Source: an uncultured Phycisphaerales bacterium (lineage in GTDB: Bacteria > Planctomycetota > Phycisphaerae > Sedimentisphaerales > Anaerobacaceae). Taken from it: a DNA stretch of 21,773 nt. Shown piece after piece: positions 15,093 to 21,773 of this stretch (positions are counted from its first letter, which is position 1; the number at the start of each line of letters is the position of its first letter). The position numbers and the translations under genes are program-made. The notes below the pieces were generated by a model that saw only the letters and a list, made by a program, of their open reading frames with translations, was not told where the DNA came from and did no database searches. The stretch covers positions 1 through 21,773 of the forward strand of contig CALEZT010000131.1 of the NCBI GenBank assembly GCA_937927975.1. The letters are read 5' to 3'.

Positions 15093-16775
15093 ATGAATGA
15101 GCAAAACCAACGGCAGGGACCGGCGCCGACCGAGCCGATCCGCTTCGGCGAGCCCCGCCGGTATCTCGTGGACATCGATTCGATCTCGACCAGCCAGCTC
15201 TTCGCGGACTGCGTCGTCGTCGGAGCGGGCATCGCCGGTCTGCGGGCGGCTCTGGAGGCCGCGGACCACCGCACCATCGTCGTCGTCTGCAAGGGCAGCA
15301 TCGACGAGAGCAACACGTGGAACGCCCAGGGCGGCATCGCCTCGGTCCTGCGACGGGAGGACACCTTCGACGCCCACGTCGCGGACACCCTCCGCACCGG
15401 CGGCGGGATCGCCGATCCCCAGGTCGTCGAGCAGGTCGTCCACCAGGGCCCTGAGCTCGTCCGCCAGTTGCAGGAATGGGGCGCGGGCTTCGATCAGGTG
15501 AACGGCCAGATCGACACCACGCTCGAAGGCGGCCATTCGCACGCCCGCGTCCTGCACGCCCACGGCGACGAAACCGGTCGGGCCATCGCCGAGGCCCTCA
15601 TCGCCAACGTCCGCAGCAAATCGAACATCCGAGTCATCGAGCACTTCTTCACGATCGACCTGCTCACCGACCCGACGCGCAGCGGCGCTGCGGGCAAGGA
15701 GAACCGCTGCATCGGCATCATCGGCCACAGTCGCGATCACGGGCTCCAGATCGTCTGGGCGGCCAACACGATCCTGGCCACCGGCGGCGGCGGCCAGCTC
15801 TACCGCGAGACGACCAACCCCTCGGTCGCCACCGCCGACGGCCTGGCGATGGCCTATCGGGCCGGGGCGGTCCTGCGCGACCTGGAGTTCATGCAGTTCC
15901 ATCCGACGACGCTGTACATCGCCGGCGCGTCCCGCGCTTTGATCACCGAAACCCTTCGAGGCGAAGGCGCCTATCTGCTGGACACGAAGGGCCGACGCTT
16001 CATGGAGGACTACGACGAGGCGGGCGAACTGGCTCCGCGAGACGTCGTGAGCCGGGCGATCCTGGCCCAGATGCGAAAGACCGACGCGACGCATGTCTAC
16101 CTCGACATCCGTCACATGGACAAGGAGTACTTCGCCAAGCGGTTCCCGCTGATCAGCGACCTGTGCGAGAGCTTCGACATCGACGTCAGCCACGACTTGA
16201 TCCCGGTCCGGCCCAGCGCCCACTACATGGTCGGCGGCGTCAAGACCGACGCCCTGGCCCGCACGAACATCGAGAACCTCTACGCTTGCGGCGAAGTGGC
16301 CTCGACCGGCCTGCACGGCGCCAACCGGCTCGGCAGCAACTCGCTGCTCGAAGGGCTCGTCTTCGGCAAGCTGGCAGGCCAGGCGGTCCTGGCCAGCGAG
16401 CCCAGCGACCTGACCTCGCTCAAGCACCCGGTCATCCGGTACAACATCCCGCACTCCGACCGCAGCCAGCTCGACACCGCAGACGTCCGCAACTCCCTGC
16501 GAGCCTTGATGTGGCGCAACGTCGGCATCACGCGAAGGGCGCAGCCGCTGGCCGAGGCACAGGAGATCATCCGGTTCTGGCACCGCTACGTGATGGACAA
16601 GGTCTTCGACGCAAGGGAAGGCTGGGAATGCCAGAACATGCTCACAACCGCCCTACTGGTCGCCCACAGCGCCGATCTCCGCAAGGAAAGCCGGGGCGTG
16701 CACTACCGCATGGACCACACGCAGACCGACGACAAGCGGTTCCGCACACACACAGAGATTTTGCGGGCCGGCTGA
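15093..16775 (+). CDS. nadB: L-aspartate oxidase (NAD biosynthesis)
   Basis: 560 residues. It oxidises L-aspartate to iminoaspartate with FAD, the first step of de novo NAD synthesis, normally feeding NadA. Visible parts are the FAD-binding VVVGAGIAGLRAALEA (GAGIAG at 44-49) and NTWNAQGGIASV (74-85), typical of the flavoprotein family. Further on come EFMQFHPTTLY (about 267), HYMVGGVKTD (about 378) and GANRLGSNSLLEGLVFG (about 409), then the C-terminal helical domain. HYMVGG and EFMQFHPT separate it from generic FAD proteins; succinate dehydrogenase flavoprotein is the nearest alternative but lacks these exact signatures. The frame opens at 14985, but conservation begins after the ATG at 15093. 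That ATG has no good ribosome site and overlaps the stop of a tiny upstream frame (ATGA). No nadA or nadC lies nearby. Confidence 0.94.
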   Translation: MNEQNQRQGPAPTEPIRFGEPRRYLVDIDSISTSQLFADCVVVGAGIAGLRAALEAADHRTIVVVCKGSIDESNTWNAQGGIASVLRREDTFDAHVADTLRTGGGIADPQVVEQVVHQGPELVRQLQEWGAGFDQVNGQIDTTLEGGHSHARVLHAHGDETGRAIAEALIANVRSKSNIRVIEHFFTIDLLTDPTRSGAAGKENRCIGIIGHSRDHGLQIVWAANTILATGGGGQLYRETTNPSVATADGLAMAYRAGAVLRDLEFMQFHPTTLYIAGASRALITETLRGEGAYLLDTKGRRFMEDYDEAGELAPRDVVSRAILAQMRKTDATHVYLDIRHMDKEYFAKRFPLISDLCESFDIDVSHDLIPVRPSAHYMVGGVKTDALARTNIENLYACGEVASTGLHGANRLGSNSLLEGLVFGKLAGQAVLASEPSDLTSLKHPVIRYNIPHSDRSQLDTADVRNSLRALMWRNVGITRRAQPLAEAQEIIRFWHRYVMDKVFDAREGWECQNMLTTALLVAHSADLRKESRGVHYRMDHTQTDDKRFRTHTEILRAG

Positions 16776-16808
16776 AGAAGCAAGACATGGGACGAATAGG
16801 ACGGACCG

Positions 16809-17549
16809 TCAAAATTCCGGCAGGCCCGCCGGGTCGATGCCGAACTGCTCCAGGAGCTCGATCGCAGCCGGGAGTTCCTTGTGCACGATGCGAAGCGGAT
16901 TGTCGCTCTCGATCGCGTTGAGCACATTCTGCGAGTGGACGACCTGCAGCCAGTAGGGCTTTTCCTGGATGCAGAGCCTGGGTACTTCCCCTGGGATTTG
17001 GCAGTGCTGCCAGCGGTAGACCGTGCCTGAATCCTGTAAATCCTCCACCAGCGTCAGGCAGTTGTTGAACCAGTATTCCATCACCCACATCCGCCGATCG
17101 GCGAGGTCGAGAATCAGGCCGAAGGGAAAGACGATCAGCCACGGCTTGGCCTGGGTCTGGCTCCGGGCCCGCCAGGCGTCCTGGATGTCCTTGACCGCGT
17201 CCCGATAGAGGGCGTCGTCGTTGTCGATTCGGGTGGTCATCAGATCGTATCGGCCGGGCGAAAGACCCTGTCTCCAGTCGGGGTGATCGGGCTGTTCGAA
17301 GATGAGCTTCATCGTCGGGCAGGCGAATCGCTCCAACTCCCGAACATACCTCTCGGGCGTCCGGCGATCCATCAGGACCAGCCACGTGAAATCCTGGCAG
17401 CTCTGTCCGGCCATCGAAGGCAGCGTGATCGTCGTGAACAGTCTCATGCGGTGGTCCATCCACGCTTGAGGGTCCGCGCGTTTCCAGGGATTGGGGCCGT
17501 ACAGTCCCGCGTTGAATCGCGTCAGGATGTAGTGTCTGAACTCCGCCAT
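16809..17549 (-). CDS. Putative rhamnosyltransferase-type glycosyltransferase
   Basis: 246 residues. The pattern fits the 'putative rhamnosyl transferase' family (PF11316 type). It has an N-terminal HYILTRFNAGLYG; a segment with spaced Trp/Arg/Phe and SCQDFTWLVLMDRRTPERY; and the acidic motif TTRIDNDDAL near 104-113, which resembles a DxDD nucleotide-sugar/metal site. A GT-A-like fold is likely. The acceptor is unknown, perhaps a surface glycan. The ATG at 17549 has a GGAAGG-type site about 5 nt upstream. It begins 12 nt after the GH9 gene stop on the same strand, so the two are probably transcribed together. Its stop faces the nadB stop 33 bp away, with no clear terminator between. Confidence 0.75.
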   Translation of the reverse strand: MAEFRHYILTRFNAGLYGPNPWKRADPQAWMDHRMRLFTTITLPSMAGQSCQDFTWLVLMDRRTPERYVRELERFACPTMKLIFEQPDHPDWRQGLSPGRYDLMTTRIDNDDALYRDAVKDIQDAWRARSQTQAKPWLIVFPFGLILDLADRRMWVMEYWFNNCLTLVEDLQDSGTVYRWQHCQIPGEVPRLCIQEKPYWLQVVHSQNVLNAIESDNPLRIVHKELPAAIELLEQFGIDPAGLPEF

Positions 17550-17561
17550 CCCGCCTTCCGG

Positions 17562-19355
17562 TCAATCCTGCAACGCGGCCATCAGCCACATCGTATACGC
17601 AACCATCGGCGTCCAGTATTCCGAAACATGATAGACCCCGTTGCCCAGGAAAGGCTGATCGTCGGCGGTGCCGCCCAGGCCGTTCATGACGGCGCCGGGC
17701 AGTCGGGGCGTGAACGGAAGGAACTCGGTCGTGTTGACGAACTGCGGCGGATGGTTGTGCCCGATTCCCTCGACCGTGCTGGAGCCGAACGGGTTGGAAC
17801 CGAGGATCCAGTCGAGCTGCCTCTGGGCGGGCCATCGCAGAATCGGTTCGTCGAGGACCTTGGCCGCTCGGAACAGGCCGATGCCTGCCGAGGCGATATT
17901 CGCGTTGATTCCCACCCACCAGTCGTTCGGCTGCATGAAATAGCGATACCAATAGTCGCCGATCTTGCGGCCGCCACCGGGGTCCTGCTTTGTGTAGAAC
18001 CCGTGCGGGACAATGCCGAAGCTGTTCTGCTGCGAGATGGCCACCAGATAATCGACGGTGTAGAGCCGGATGGCTCTACGCCAATTCTCCGACTCGGCAT
18101 GATCAGGAAACAGCTCCACGAGATCGCATAATCCAAACAATGGCCAGCAGCCGTGATAGATGTCCCGATAAGGCTCGGCATCCGAGGCATTTCGCCGGTA
18201 AAAACCTCGAACGGGGCTGTTCTGAGCGATACGCTCGGTCACCTGGCACTGCGCCAAGCGAACGGCGCAGTCCACCGCGTCGTTTTTATACTTCTCGTCA
18301 CTCGTGCAACGGTACAACTCGACGGCCGCCGCAAGCGCCCCGCCAAGCGTCTCGACCCCTCGCTGCGGCCCATCCTTGGCGCACCAGTCGTAACACCGCT
18401 TCGCCGCCTCCAGGCAGCGGGCCGCGTACTGCGGATCGCTCTGCTTCGCCAGTCGGGCCATAAGCGCCTCGGCGACGACGAACTTGTACTGGCCGATACG
18501 GTCGAGAGGCTTGGTCTGGATCACGCGGTCGTCCTTGGCGCCCACGATCGTCATCCGATTGGTGGTGCCGCCGGGCGCCGGCGCGAGGGTGACAGGCTCG
18601 CCTCCCTCGGGACCGATCGCGTTGTCGGTCCAGCGATTGCCGTCGCCATGCACGAGCGCGTCGCCGCCGACGTGGTTCATCACGTAGCCGTCGGGCTCCT
18701 GCATGTTCAGGAAGTACCGGTTGCCCCATCGCAGTTCGTCCATGATCCGGTTCCGCAGAGGCGCGTCGTCCGTCAACTCGTAGACCCGGGCCAGGCCGAT
18801 CATGCCGTGGATCGTGGCGCCGACCCACTTTCGCAGATCCGAGGCGTCGTGCCAGCCGCCGGTGGTGTCCTGGTGTTTGCCGTTGTCGAGCCGCACCGCG
18901 TCGTCGCAATGGCACGGGGCCAGGTAGCCCGTCGTGCTCGGCCCACACCGCTGCAACGCAAAATACCCGACGATCATGGCGATGGCGTCGTCGTACACGT
19001 CCGGCGAGATCCGGAACGGCCAGGACCGCGACTGTCCGGCCTGGATGTAGTACGTACCGGGCTCTCGGACAGCACTGAAATGCCCCTGGAGAAAAGAGCC
19101 GAAATCACCCTGAGTCTTGCTGAGCGACCCCGAAAACACGACTTTCAAATCGCTCGTCCGAATCACGTCGAACCGATCCGCCGGGCCCTCTGGCAGCACA
19201 CAGAACTTGGCGGCGCCGGGCGCAAAGCCCACCTGGTTGACCCTGACATCGACCTGCAAGTCGCGGGAGAATAGCTGGCCCAGGAGAGGAGCCGTCGCGC
19301 ACAGGATGATGACGAACAACGAGAGACGACGTGAAGAACCGGCTCGTTTCTGCAT
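17562..19355 (-). CDS. Glycoside hydrolase family 9 (cellulase-like), secreted
   Basis: 597 residues from the chosen start. A signal peptide is seen at about 1-30 (MQKRAGSSRRLSLFVIILCATAPLLG). A CelD_N-type Ig-like domain comes next, with the family opening VRVNQVGFAPGAAKFCVL. The (alpha/alpha)6 catalytic domain follows: GGWHDASD (166-173) matches the GH9 GGWYDAGD block with the paired Asp residues, and the C-terminal SEYWTPMVAYTMWLMAAL matches the NE block with the acid Glu (about 579). It probably cleaves beta-glucans such as cellulose or related polysaccharides in the periplasm or outside the cell. The frame begins at an ATG at 19382, but I prefer the ATG at 19355, where GGAG lies 5-6 nt upstream and the signal peptide starts; both are possible. 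A promoter is readable upstream, and the glycosyltransferase gene follows 12 bp downstream. Confidence 0.85.
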   Translation of the reverse strand: MQKRAGSSRRLSLFVIILCATAPLLGQLFSRDLQVDVRVNQVGFAPGAAKFCVLPEGPADRFDVIRTSDLKVVFSGSLSKTQGDFGSFLQGHFSAVREPGTYYIQAGQSRSWPFRISPDVYDDAIAMIVGYFALQRCGPSTTGYLAPCHCDDAVRLDNGKHQDTTGGWHDASDLRKWVGATIHGMIGLARVYELTDDAPLRNRIMDELRWGNRYFLNMQEPDGYVMNHVGGDALVHGDGNRWTDNAIGPEGGEPVTLAPAPGGTTNRMTIVGAKDDRVIQTKPLDRIGQYKFVVAEALMARLAKQSDPQYAARCLEAAKRCYDWCAKDGPQRGVETLGGALAAAVELYRCTSDEKYKNDAVDCAVRLAQCQVTERIAQNSPVRGFYRRNASDAEPYRDIYHGCWPLFGLCDLVELFPDHAESENWRRAIRLYTVDYLVAISQQNSFGIVPHGFYTKQDPGGGRKIGDYWYRYFMQPNDWWVGINANIASAGIGLFRAAKVLDEPILRWPAQRQLDWILGSNPFGSSTVEGIGHNHPPQFVNTTEFLPFTPRLPGAVMNGLGGTADDQPFLGNGVYHVSEYWTPMVAYTMWLMAALQD

Positions 19356-19429
19356 GATGCTCCCCACAGAACAAAGCAGCATGGCTTATCCCTTCAGAGT
19401 GCACAATCTTCAGGCCAAAGCACCCACGC

Positions 19430-19458
19430 AGTGTAGAAACCGTACGGTGGAGCGTCAA
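19430..19458 (-). promoter_or_regulatory. Predicted sigma70-like promoter of the GH9-glycosyltransferase unit
   Basis: On the minus strand TTGACG (19458-19453, five of six), a 17-nt spacer, and TACACT (19435-19430, four of six). Transcription would begin near 19423, about 67 nt before the ATG at 19355. Confidence 0.55.
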
Positions 19459-19548
19459 GTCGAATGCCCAGGCTCAAAATGCTCGCACGCCGCATTGGAG
19501 CCGGCGGGCGGATACGGTAGAATCGTATGTGTGTGAGAAACACGCTCT

Positions 19549-19578
19549 TTGAAACTTCGATCGTTCTTAGTCGATAAT
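19549..19578 (+). promoter_or_regulatory. Predicted sigma70-like promoter of rnpB
   Basis: TTGAAA (19549-19554), an 18-nt spacer, and GATAAT (19573-19578), each five of six matches. The expected start near 19584-19586 falls on the 5' end of the P1 helix of RNase P RNA (CCCAAGGTC from 19583), which supports both calls. Confidence 0.65.
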
Positions 19579-20133
19579 CGATCCCAAGGTCGGTCGGGCG
19601 GTCGCTCCGCGTCGTGTCATGCGGCGCGGGGAGGAAAGTCCGAGCAGGATCGCGGGCCTCCCGAACGCGAGAAGTCGCGTTCGGGGACCCCAGGGCGCGG
19701 TGGTGGCTAACGACCACCGGGAGCAATCCCAGGGATAGTGCCACAGAAAACACACAGCCGACGGCCCGGCGTCGCTCTTCGCAGCGCCGCAGGGATCGGG
19801 CAATGGTGAAAAGGTGCGGTAAGAGCGCACCGCGGCGATGGCGACATCGTCGGCAGGGCAAACCCCACCGCCTGCAAGACCAAGCAGCCGGTAGGCGACG
19901 ACGGACTCCTCGGGCCTCGCGTCCGAAGGTCCCGAGCCGTACTCGGCCCGGGTATGTGCGGCTTGCGCCGCACGACCGGCGGGTAGGTCGCATTCCGCAC
20001 TCTCGTGACGAGCAATCGTCGCGAGGCGGGAGAGCCAGTCGGCAACGGCTGGTCCAGATAAATGATCGCCGCCCGCCCTTCGGCGGGAACAGAACTCGGC
20101 TTACAGACCGGCCTTGGGATTGATTATCGACTA
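19568..20133. repeat. 28-bp inverted repeat flanking rnpB (extended P1)
   Basis: The arm at 19568-19595 starts TAGTCGATAATCGATCCC, and its reverse complement is at 20106-20133. Over 28 positions only two differ, and both differences are G-U pairs in RNA. The inner 13 bp are P1 of RNase P RNA; the outer 15 bp lie beyond the normal mature ends and include the rnpB -10 hexamer on the left side. Confidence 0.7.
19581..20120 (+). ncRNA. rnpB: RNase P RNA, bacterial class A
   Basis: The catalytic RNA of RNase P, which matures the 5' ends of tRNAs. Universal blocks appear in order on the plus strand: GAGGAAAGTCCGAGC (19631 onward), GATAGTGCCACAGAAAA, GGTGCGGTAAGAGCGCACCG, GGCAGGGCAAACCCC, AGATAAATGATCGCCG (about 20055-20070), and ACAGAACTCGGCTTACAGACCGG at the 3' end. 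The last two are the strongest marks of class A. P1 pairs CCCAAGGTCGGTC (19583 on) with GACCGGCCTTGGG (20106-20118), including one G-U pair. The length of about 535 nt exceeds the typical 380-420. The extra length lies mainly between the GGCAGGGCAAACCCC block and the 3' blocks, as GC-rich stems. Ends are set by P1 and may be off by several bases. Confidence 0.96.
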
Positions 20134-20163
20134 CGGGCGACGTCCTCCCGCTGGAAATGGCAC

Positions 20164-20733
20164 ATGCAGGGCGGTTACGCCATCCGCTACGAGAAAAAGA
20201 AGCTGATCTTCATGCACCGCCAAATCGCCCAGCCGCCCAGGGGCATGGTCGTCGACCACAAGAACCGCAAGGAGCGGGACAAATACTTCGCCCAGATCTA
20301 CCATCACAACGAGCAGTTCTACCTGGGCCTGTTCGACAAGGAGACCGACGCCGCCCGCGCCTACGACCAACGCGCGATCGAACTGTTCGGCGAGTTCGCC
20401 CGAGTGAACTTCTCCGAGGAGTGGCCGCCGGACCGCCGCAGGGAAGTCCACGCCCCGAGCGACGAGAGACGAGAAACAAGCGACGCCCCCGCCGTCGCCC
20501 TTGATCATTCTCTGTGTGCTCTGTGTTCTCTGTGGCAGAAAACCAAGAAGATAGTTCTTGGGCCACAGAGGGCACAGAGACCACAGAGAAATCAAAGAAA
20601 GCCCCTGAACCGCTTAAAGCATAAACGAGGCCCTGACCCCGTACCCCCAACGGCCAAAGCCCAGAAAAGTAGAATGTCCCCTTTTTGTCCGCGCATGTTA
20701 ATGTGCCTCCTACACGCCTTCGTGGCGCACTGA
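20164..20733 (+). pseudogene. HNH/AP2 homing-endonuclease-like remnant with internal deletion
   Basis: The frame is open but looks broken. Residues from the ATG at 20164 read QGGYAIRYEKKKLIFMHRQIAQPPRGMVVDHKN (20167-20265), the first half of an HNH nuclease with the AP2-associated style MHR...VDH. The second half (the usual LDNRRANLR segment) is missing. After five residues the frame jumps to an AP2-like block, KYFAQIYHHNEQFYLGLFDKETDAARAYDQRAIELFGEFARVNF (about 20281-20412). From about 20430 the frame runs into an intergenic repeat and loses any family character. Translation is open upstream into rnpB (to 20062), which is not a plausible start. The remnant begins 31 bp after the rnpB inverted repeat. 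It could be a shortened but expressed AP2 protein; I favour decay. Confidence 0.6.
20502..20594. repeat. CACAGAG-type long hairpin repeat
   Basis: The left arm, 20502-20535, is a run of TCTGTG-type units (CTCTGTGTTCTCTGTGGC at its end). The right arm, 20562-20594, is the near-complement starting GCCACAGAGGGCACAGAG. A perfect inner stem, CCAAGAA-GATAG-TTCTTGG (20543-20561), lies between them. Together they form one long hairpin. Such CACAGAGG repeats are, as I recall, common scattered intergenic elements in Planctomycetota and other environmental genomes. Confidence 0.75.
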
Positions 20734-20796
20734 CTGTCCCAAGGTCCCCCCGGTATCGGCGGCTTCCCCTTCCTCATGTCAACACGGCGAGCCCTT

Positions 20797-21773
20797 TCAC
20801 GATGTCCCACCTGACGGAACATATTCAAATCGCCACTGGTGGCGGATGTACTTGCCCTGGTATTCTAACTCCGGAAATAGCGATCCAACATGGACGCCCA
20901 CACGTTTCAGCTGTTCTCGCAACTTCCGCTTCGCACAACTAGGAACAATAAACACATCTAAAAAGGGTTTGCCCCGGGGTATCCACTCTCTGGTTTCATC
21001 GTTCCAATCGTCGCCACTCGTGTCTGACTGGAGATGCTGGCTTATCCACAGGAGTCCTTTCGGGTCTGGGAATCGCTCCCACGGGGCGATCTGCTCTACC
21101 TCTCTGTCATAATCCTTTCCTCCGTAGATGGTAAACGTTGCAAGCTGCATAGATTCCCGCTCATTGAGTCGCGTTGGAAAGACCGCGACGGGACAGGCTA
21201 GTTTGGCCAGAGTCTTTGATCGTGTTGCGAACTCATCATCCTTAGTCCATCGCCAGAAGACATCGTCGTTTACAGCCATCTCAACCTGTTCCAACTTGCC
21301 TGTCTTCAAAAGTGTTCGGCGCAGTGATCTGCCCGTCCGTGAGAGTGCCATAGCACTTCGTAGGATCACGTCTGCACTGTCTGCAAGACACACATATCGT
21401 TTGGAAGTGGAAACTCGCGTGATCTCGTTTAAACGACCGGCATTTAGGAGCCATACTGCACCATCACAATCGGCGGTGGTGTCCGCCACAGCAAAATATA
21501 GTGCCGTCACAATGTTCTCCGTCCAGTCCAACACACGACTCGGTGCTCCATAGTGCTGCATGAGGCACAACCACTCAAATATATCACTGTAGTCTCGTCG
21601 CATAGTGGCTCTATGCGCCATGAAATGATGTACGAGCGTTGACTCGTCGTACATGGTCCCGTCGCATTTCATCTTCCGGCAACCGTCGTGCACAGGATGC
21701 CAACTCTTCTCATGAAAGAGCGTGTCCTTTCGGCAGGGCTGCATGAAATAGTCCGTGCGGATCAGTATCTTCG
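20797..21773 (-). CDS. FRG-domain protein, N-terminus beyond the window
   Basis: At least 325 residues in frame; the first ATG inside the window is at 21744, but the frame stays open to the edge, so the true start is probably outside. The FRG signature is clear: MQHYGAPSRVLDWTENIVTALYFAVAD (about residues 62-88 from 21744), the element that names the family (Phe-Arg-Gly region plus HYGxPTRLLDWT). FRG domains are scattered through bacteria and phages, often in mobile or defence-like settings; their biochemical role is unsettled. The C-terminal part (SLFPELEYQGKYIRHQWR) also fits known long FRG proteins. Codon use and base composition are visibly more A/T-rich than in the other genes here, which suggests recent transfer. 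The stop is TGA at 20797. No partner gene is visible in the window. Confidence 0.88.
   Translation of the reverse strand, partial: KILIRTDYFMQPCRKDTLFHEKSWHPVHDGCRKMKCDGTMYDESTLVHHFMAHRATMRRDYSDIFEWLCLMQHYGAPSRVLDWTENIVTALYFAVADTTADCDGAVWLLNAGRLNEITRVSTSKRYVCLADSADVILRSAMALSRTGRSLRRTLLKTGKLEQVEMAVNDDVFWRWTKDDEFATRSKTLAKLACPVAVFPTRLNERESMQLATFTIYGGKDYDREVEQIAPWERFPDPKGLLWISQHLQSDTSGDDWNDETREWIPRGKPFLDVFIVPSCAKRKLREQLKRVGVHVGSLFPELEYQGKYIRHQWRFEYVPSGGTS

Noticed and set aside
15009..16583. 524-residue open frame on the minus strand
   Set aside because: It is antisense to nadB, with no recognisable domain; all nadB motifs are intact on the plus strand.
16776..16808. Terminator between the convergent nadB and glycosyltransferase genes
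   Set aside because: The 33-bp gap has no stem with a T-run on either strand.
19394..19993. 199-residue open frame on the minus strand over rnpB
   Set aside because: It lies over the conserved blocks of RNase P RNA; the open frame reflects GC-rich RNA stems rather than a gene.
20502..20594. Possible CRISPR-like array because of repeated CTCTGTG units
   Set aside because: The units are only 7-9 bp without unique spacers of regular size, and they pair as the arms of one hairpin.

Overview
The window is about 21.8 kb of mostly GC-rich DNA from a bacterium. I infer the phylum Planctomycetota, probably class Phycisphaerae. The clues are the mix of an exported S55-type serine peptidase with an exported beta-propeller protein, a GH9 enzyme, an HNH/AP2 remnant, and many hairpin-forming intergenic repeats. 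This placement is inference; there is no 16S rRNA or ribosomal protein gene here to fix it. Genes are densely packed on both strands in short operons, and nearly all have GC-rich codons. The exception is the last gene (20797 to the window end), which is visibly richer in A+T.

Layout. 1-425: no gene, with a nested inverted repeat. 426-1286 (-): alpha part of a class I fumarase without a beta part next to it. 1457-5614 (-): a two-gene unit for an S55 (SpoIVB-like) peptidase followed by a secreted propeller/Fn3-like protein. A divergent promoter pair around 5742-5747 separates it from 5844-7668 (+), a membrane-anchored TPR protein and an RluD-type pseudouridine synthase. 7669-8192: no gene, with one copy of a repeat element. 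8193-13849 (-): a run of four genes in the order TauE/SafE-like permease, recG, K+ transporter membrane subunit and KtrA-type RCK subunit. 14018-14656 (+): small lipoprotein. 14657-15092: a hairpin and a second copy of the repeat element. 15093-16775 (+): nadB, L-aspartate oxidase. 16809-19355 (-): a GH9 glycoside hydrolase followed by a putative rhamnosyltransferase-type protein. 19581-20120 (+): class A RNase P RNA (rnpB) with a readable promoter. 20164-20733: HNH/AP2 homing-endonuclease-like remnant. 20797-21773 (-): FRG-domain protein, cut by the window edge.

How the genes work together. Housekeeping functions (fumarase, RecG, NadB, RluD, RNase P, K+ uptake) are interleaved with exported or surface functions (S55 peptidase, propeller, lipoprotein, GH9). 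The two K+ genes are a functional pair. The S55 and propeller genes are co-directional, 21 bp apart, and both encode exported proteins, so they probably act together outside the cytoplasm.

The most unusual signals are in non-coding DNA. A repeat-derived hairpin lies between a strong Shine-Dalgarno sequence and the ktrA start codon and would bring them to normal spacing when folded. A two-copy inverted-repeat element family occurs at 7.7 and 14.8 kb. A 28-bp inverted repeat extends the P1 helix of rnpB and contains its own -10 box. Two divergent promoters share one palindromic -35 hexamer. I did not find a clearly new multi-gene system; the ktrA leader and the repeat family are the best candidates for something undescribed.
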